From the NCBI GenBank assembly GCA_910584575.1, contig CAJUBG010000057.1:1-25292 (forward strand): a stretch of 25,292 bases of DNA, in the 5' to 3' direction. Within the stretch, counting starts at the first letter, position 1; each line of letters starts with the position of its first letter. Below the pieces are notes generated by a model, which was given only the letters and a program-made list of their open reading frames with translations, searched no databases and was not told the origin of the DNA. Positions 24,118 to 25,292 of the stretch are shown piece by piece. Made by a program: the position numbers and the translations under genes. Source of the stretch: an uncultured Dorea sp. GTDB taxonomy: Bacteria > Bacillota > Clostridia > Lachnospirales > Lachnospiraceae.

Positions 24118-24308
24118 ATTATAGATGTCCTTCTTGTTTTATGCGGGATCTGGATATTGATATGTTTTATGATAAGGATAAGAAGGAGTATTATTGTATC
24201 CGGTGCCAGTATACGGGGACTGAGGAGGATGTGCTTAAGAAAAATGAGATGGTACGGACTCGGTATGGGGCGATGAATATTAGGTATACGAAGTTTGATT
24301 TTGATTAA
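24090..24308 (+). CDS. Small zinc-ribbon protein (72 residues)
   Basis: The protein has two CxxC pairs, C13-P-S-C16 and C36-I-R-C39, separated by 19 residues, the form of a rubredoxin-like zinc ribbon that opens two beta-hairpins. No other domain is seen and the C-terminus is short and charged. The start lies 28 bases inside the 610-residue gene, and AAGGAG is located upstream within that gene, so the two are translationally coupled. It is the last gene before a strong terminator. Possible roles are an accessory or regulatory subunit of the upstream protein, or a nucleic-acid-binding protein; nothing in the sequence decides between them. Confidence 0.75.
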   Translation: MAQSGKGKLNYRCPSCFMRDLDIDMFYDKDKKEYYCIRCQYTGTEEDVLKKNEMVRTRYGAMNIRYTKFDFD

Positions 24309-24328
24309 GGAAAGAGAGTTCTAAGTCG

Positions 24329-24385
24329 TGGATGTGTAAAATAATCTGTGTAAATCATTACAGATTATTCAACACATCCATTTTT
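24329..24385 (+). terminator. Rho-independent terminator of the sugar operon
   Basis: TGGATGTGT (24329-24337) pairs with ACACATCCA (24372-24380), and an inner stem AATAATCTGT/ACAGATTATT (24340-24349 with 24360-24369) continues it across a 2x2 internal loop. TTTTTG follows. It begins 21 bases after the zinc-ribbon stop and separates the operon from the convergent DUF2442 gene. Confidence 0.9.
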
Positions 24386-24405
24386 GTATCATACATACTC
24401 CTAAC

Positions 24406-24696
24406 CTATATTGCCATTGAATATTCATAACTATTATTATATATGAATTCTGGCGCACAATCAATATCCCCATCATTCCAAGTGACTACACCATGATTTA
24501 CAATAGGATTTTTAAACACATCTTCCTTTTTTAATGGCTCAAATACTTCCCCTTGTAAAATAGTCGCATCAAACAAACGTGTTTCACCTGTCGAAAAAGA
24601 CACTAACATAATCATATCATCTAACGCTTTTACACTGGATACTTCTATACTTGTCATAGGCTCTCCACCATATACAATACCATTCATAGTATACAT
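24406..24696 (-). CDS. DUF2442-like small protein
   Basis: The 96-residue product resembles the DUF2442 family: a short domain with a VKALDDMIMLVSFSTGETRLFD core and the later WNDGDIDCAPEFIY ending, where family members have a similar conserved D-x-A-P-E segment. The ATG at 24696 has GGGGGG about eight bases upstream. It starts 13 bases after the DUF4160 gene, and the two share one promoter. DUF4160/DUF2442 pairs are common in bacteria and are thought of as possible toxin-antitoxin-like modules, but a function is not proven. Base composition is clearly more AT-rich than the neighbouring sugar genes, which suggests recent acquisition. Confidence 0.8.
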   Translation of the reverse strand: MYTMNGIVYGGEPMTSIEVSSVKALDDMIMLVSFSTGETRLFDATILQGEVFEPLKKEDVFKNPIVNHGVVTWNDGDIDCAPEFIYNNSYEYSMAI

Positions 24697-24709
24697 GTAT
24701 AATTCCCCC

Positions 24710-24976
24710 CTATTTCAAAGGTTCTATTTTAGAAAATGGCTTTTCTCTTACTGCATTATTCCAAGCTGCATATAGTTCATCTTCATGCAATGCCATCCAC
24801 CCAGATATCATTCTATATTGTTTTAATGGCAGCTTACCCTCTAACACTTCACCATCAAGCGATACAGAAGCTTCATATTCACCATAATAAACATGAACAT
24901 GTGGTTTATGATGTTTTTCATTGTCTTTAAATATCATTTTTATTACAATACCATAAAATCTGCTTATTTCAGGCAT
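24710..24976 (-). CDS. DUF4160-like small protein
   Basis: From ATG 24976 the protein has 88 residues and begins MPEISRFYGIVIKM, as DUF4160 proteins do. The family's histidine-rich motif HHKPHVHVYYGEYEA is clear and may bind metal. A longer frame to 25012 exists, but GGGGG lies just before ATG 24976 and the extra residues are not family-like. It is the first gene of a two-gene unit with the DUF2442 gene. A sigma-A promoter lies at 25074-25102, leaving a leader of about 90 bases. Function is unknown; a toxin-antitoxin-like pair is the leading hypothesis. Confidence 0.82.
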   Translation of the reverse strand: MPEISRFYGIVIKMIFKDNEKHHKPHVHVYYGEYEASVSLDGEVLEGKLPLKQYRMISGWMALHEDELYAAWNNAVREKPFSKIEPLK

Positions 24977-25073
24977 TTTATTATTCCCCCGATTTATTAT
25001 CAGGTACAACATCCAACAACTGATATATTTTTATCACTCATGTGCTGTTGCCTTTCTTTTCATTGACACCTAT

Positions 25074-25102
25074 ATTATATGCAATATTCCCAATATTTTC
25101 AA
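25074..25102 (-). promoter_or_regulatory. Sigma-A promoter of the DUF4160/DUF2442 pair
   Basis: On the minus strand TTGAAA (25097-25102) and a perfect TATAAT (25074-25079) are 17 bp apart. It is one of the best promoters in the window. Confidence 0.8.
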
Positions 25103-25172
25103 GCATTATCAAAAAGCCAGCAAAATTTTCGCAGAGTATCTAACTCTACAAAAATTCAAGTAAAATTAGCAC

Positions 25173-25201
25173 TTGATATTTCTTCCAAAAGGTGCTATCA
25201 T
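25173..25201 (+). promoter_or_regulatory. Sigma-A promoter of the tRNA-Pro gene
   Basis: TTGATA (25173-25178) and TATCAT (25196-25201) are 17 bp apart. Transcription would start about 30 bases before the mature tRNA end. Confidence 0.7.
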
Positions 25202-25237
25202 ATAACACGGTTAAAGAATTAACAGAATAAGATATAT

Positions 25238-25292
25238 CGGGGTGTGGCTCAGCTTGGCTAGAGCGCCTGGTTTGGGACCAGGAGGCCGCAGG
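25238..25292 (+). tRNA. tRNA-Pro (anticodon UGG), 5' part only
   Basis: The sequence gives an acceptor strand CGGGGTG, a D arm GCTC...GAGC, and an anticodon stem CCTGG/CCAGG around the loop TTTGGGA, with anticodon TGG (proline). The window ends at the start of the T arm, so the 3' half is missing. tRNA genes are common landing sites for mobile DNA, but no attachment duplicate can be judged here. Confidence 0.93.

Noticed and set aside
25013..25292. Possible integrative element boundary at tRNA-Pro
   Set aside because: Only the 5' half of the tRNA is visible, no integrase is present, and no duplicated tRNA end can be seen in the window.

Overview
The window reads as chromosomal DNA of a Gram-positive anaerobe of the class Clostridia, most probably a Lachnospiraceae-type gut bacterium. 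The reasons are the conserved Firmicutes gene order murE-priA-def-fmt-yugP-rsmB-rlmN-prpC-prkC, a MurE with the meso-diaminopimelate motif DNPR, strong AGGAGG ribosome-binding sites, sigma-A type promoters, and sugar ABC transporters without their own ATPase. I cannot name a species from sequence alone.

Region 1 (1-9123, minus strand) is a housekeeping operon read from right to left. It makes the cell-wall ligase MurE, the replication-restart helicase PriA, peptide deformylase, Met-tRNA formyltransferase, a membrane zinc peptidase, the rRNA methyltransferases RsmB and RlmN, the PP2C phosphatase PrpC, and the first codons of its partner kinase PrkC. Most junctions overlap or abut (TAG/ATG, ATGA).

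Region 2 (9124-14254) holds mostly single genes with their own signals: pepT with a strong terminator, a YitT-family membrane protein, an AAA ATPase fused to a PD-(D/E)XK-like nuclease domain, and a pyridoxal/pyridoxamine kinase. The yitT promoter lies just upstream of a terminator-like hairpin, which therefore sits at the very 5' end of the yitT transcript.

Region 3 (14255-24308) looks like a carbohydrate-use locus. It has a GH2 beta-galactosidase on the minus strand, a divergent AraC-family regulator, a small membrane protein, then a plus-strand operon: lipoprotein sugar-binding protein, two permeases, a 610-residue protein of unknown family, and a 72-residue zinc-ribbon protein overlapping its end. 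The operon promoter has a perfect extended -10 (TGATATAAT), no good -35, and two directly repeated half-sites exactly 21 bp apart abutting the -35 position. That is the textbook layout of an AraC-type activator site. A reasonable model is that the AraC protein senses an imported galactoside and switches on import, the unknown enzyme cuts or modifies the glycan, and LacZ removes galactose. Substrate and the function of the 610-residue protein are not determined by the sequence.

Region 4 (24309-25292) has a strong terminator, an AT-rich DUF4160/DUF2442 gene pair with its own canonical promoter, and the 5' part of a tRNA-Pro(UGG) with its promoter. The most interesting items are the 610-residue protein and its zinc-ribbon partner, the 21-bp repeat activator site, and the promoter-proximal hairpin of yitT. 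No stretch over 300 bases lacks a gene, and no CRISPR array, IS element or phage was seen.
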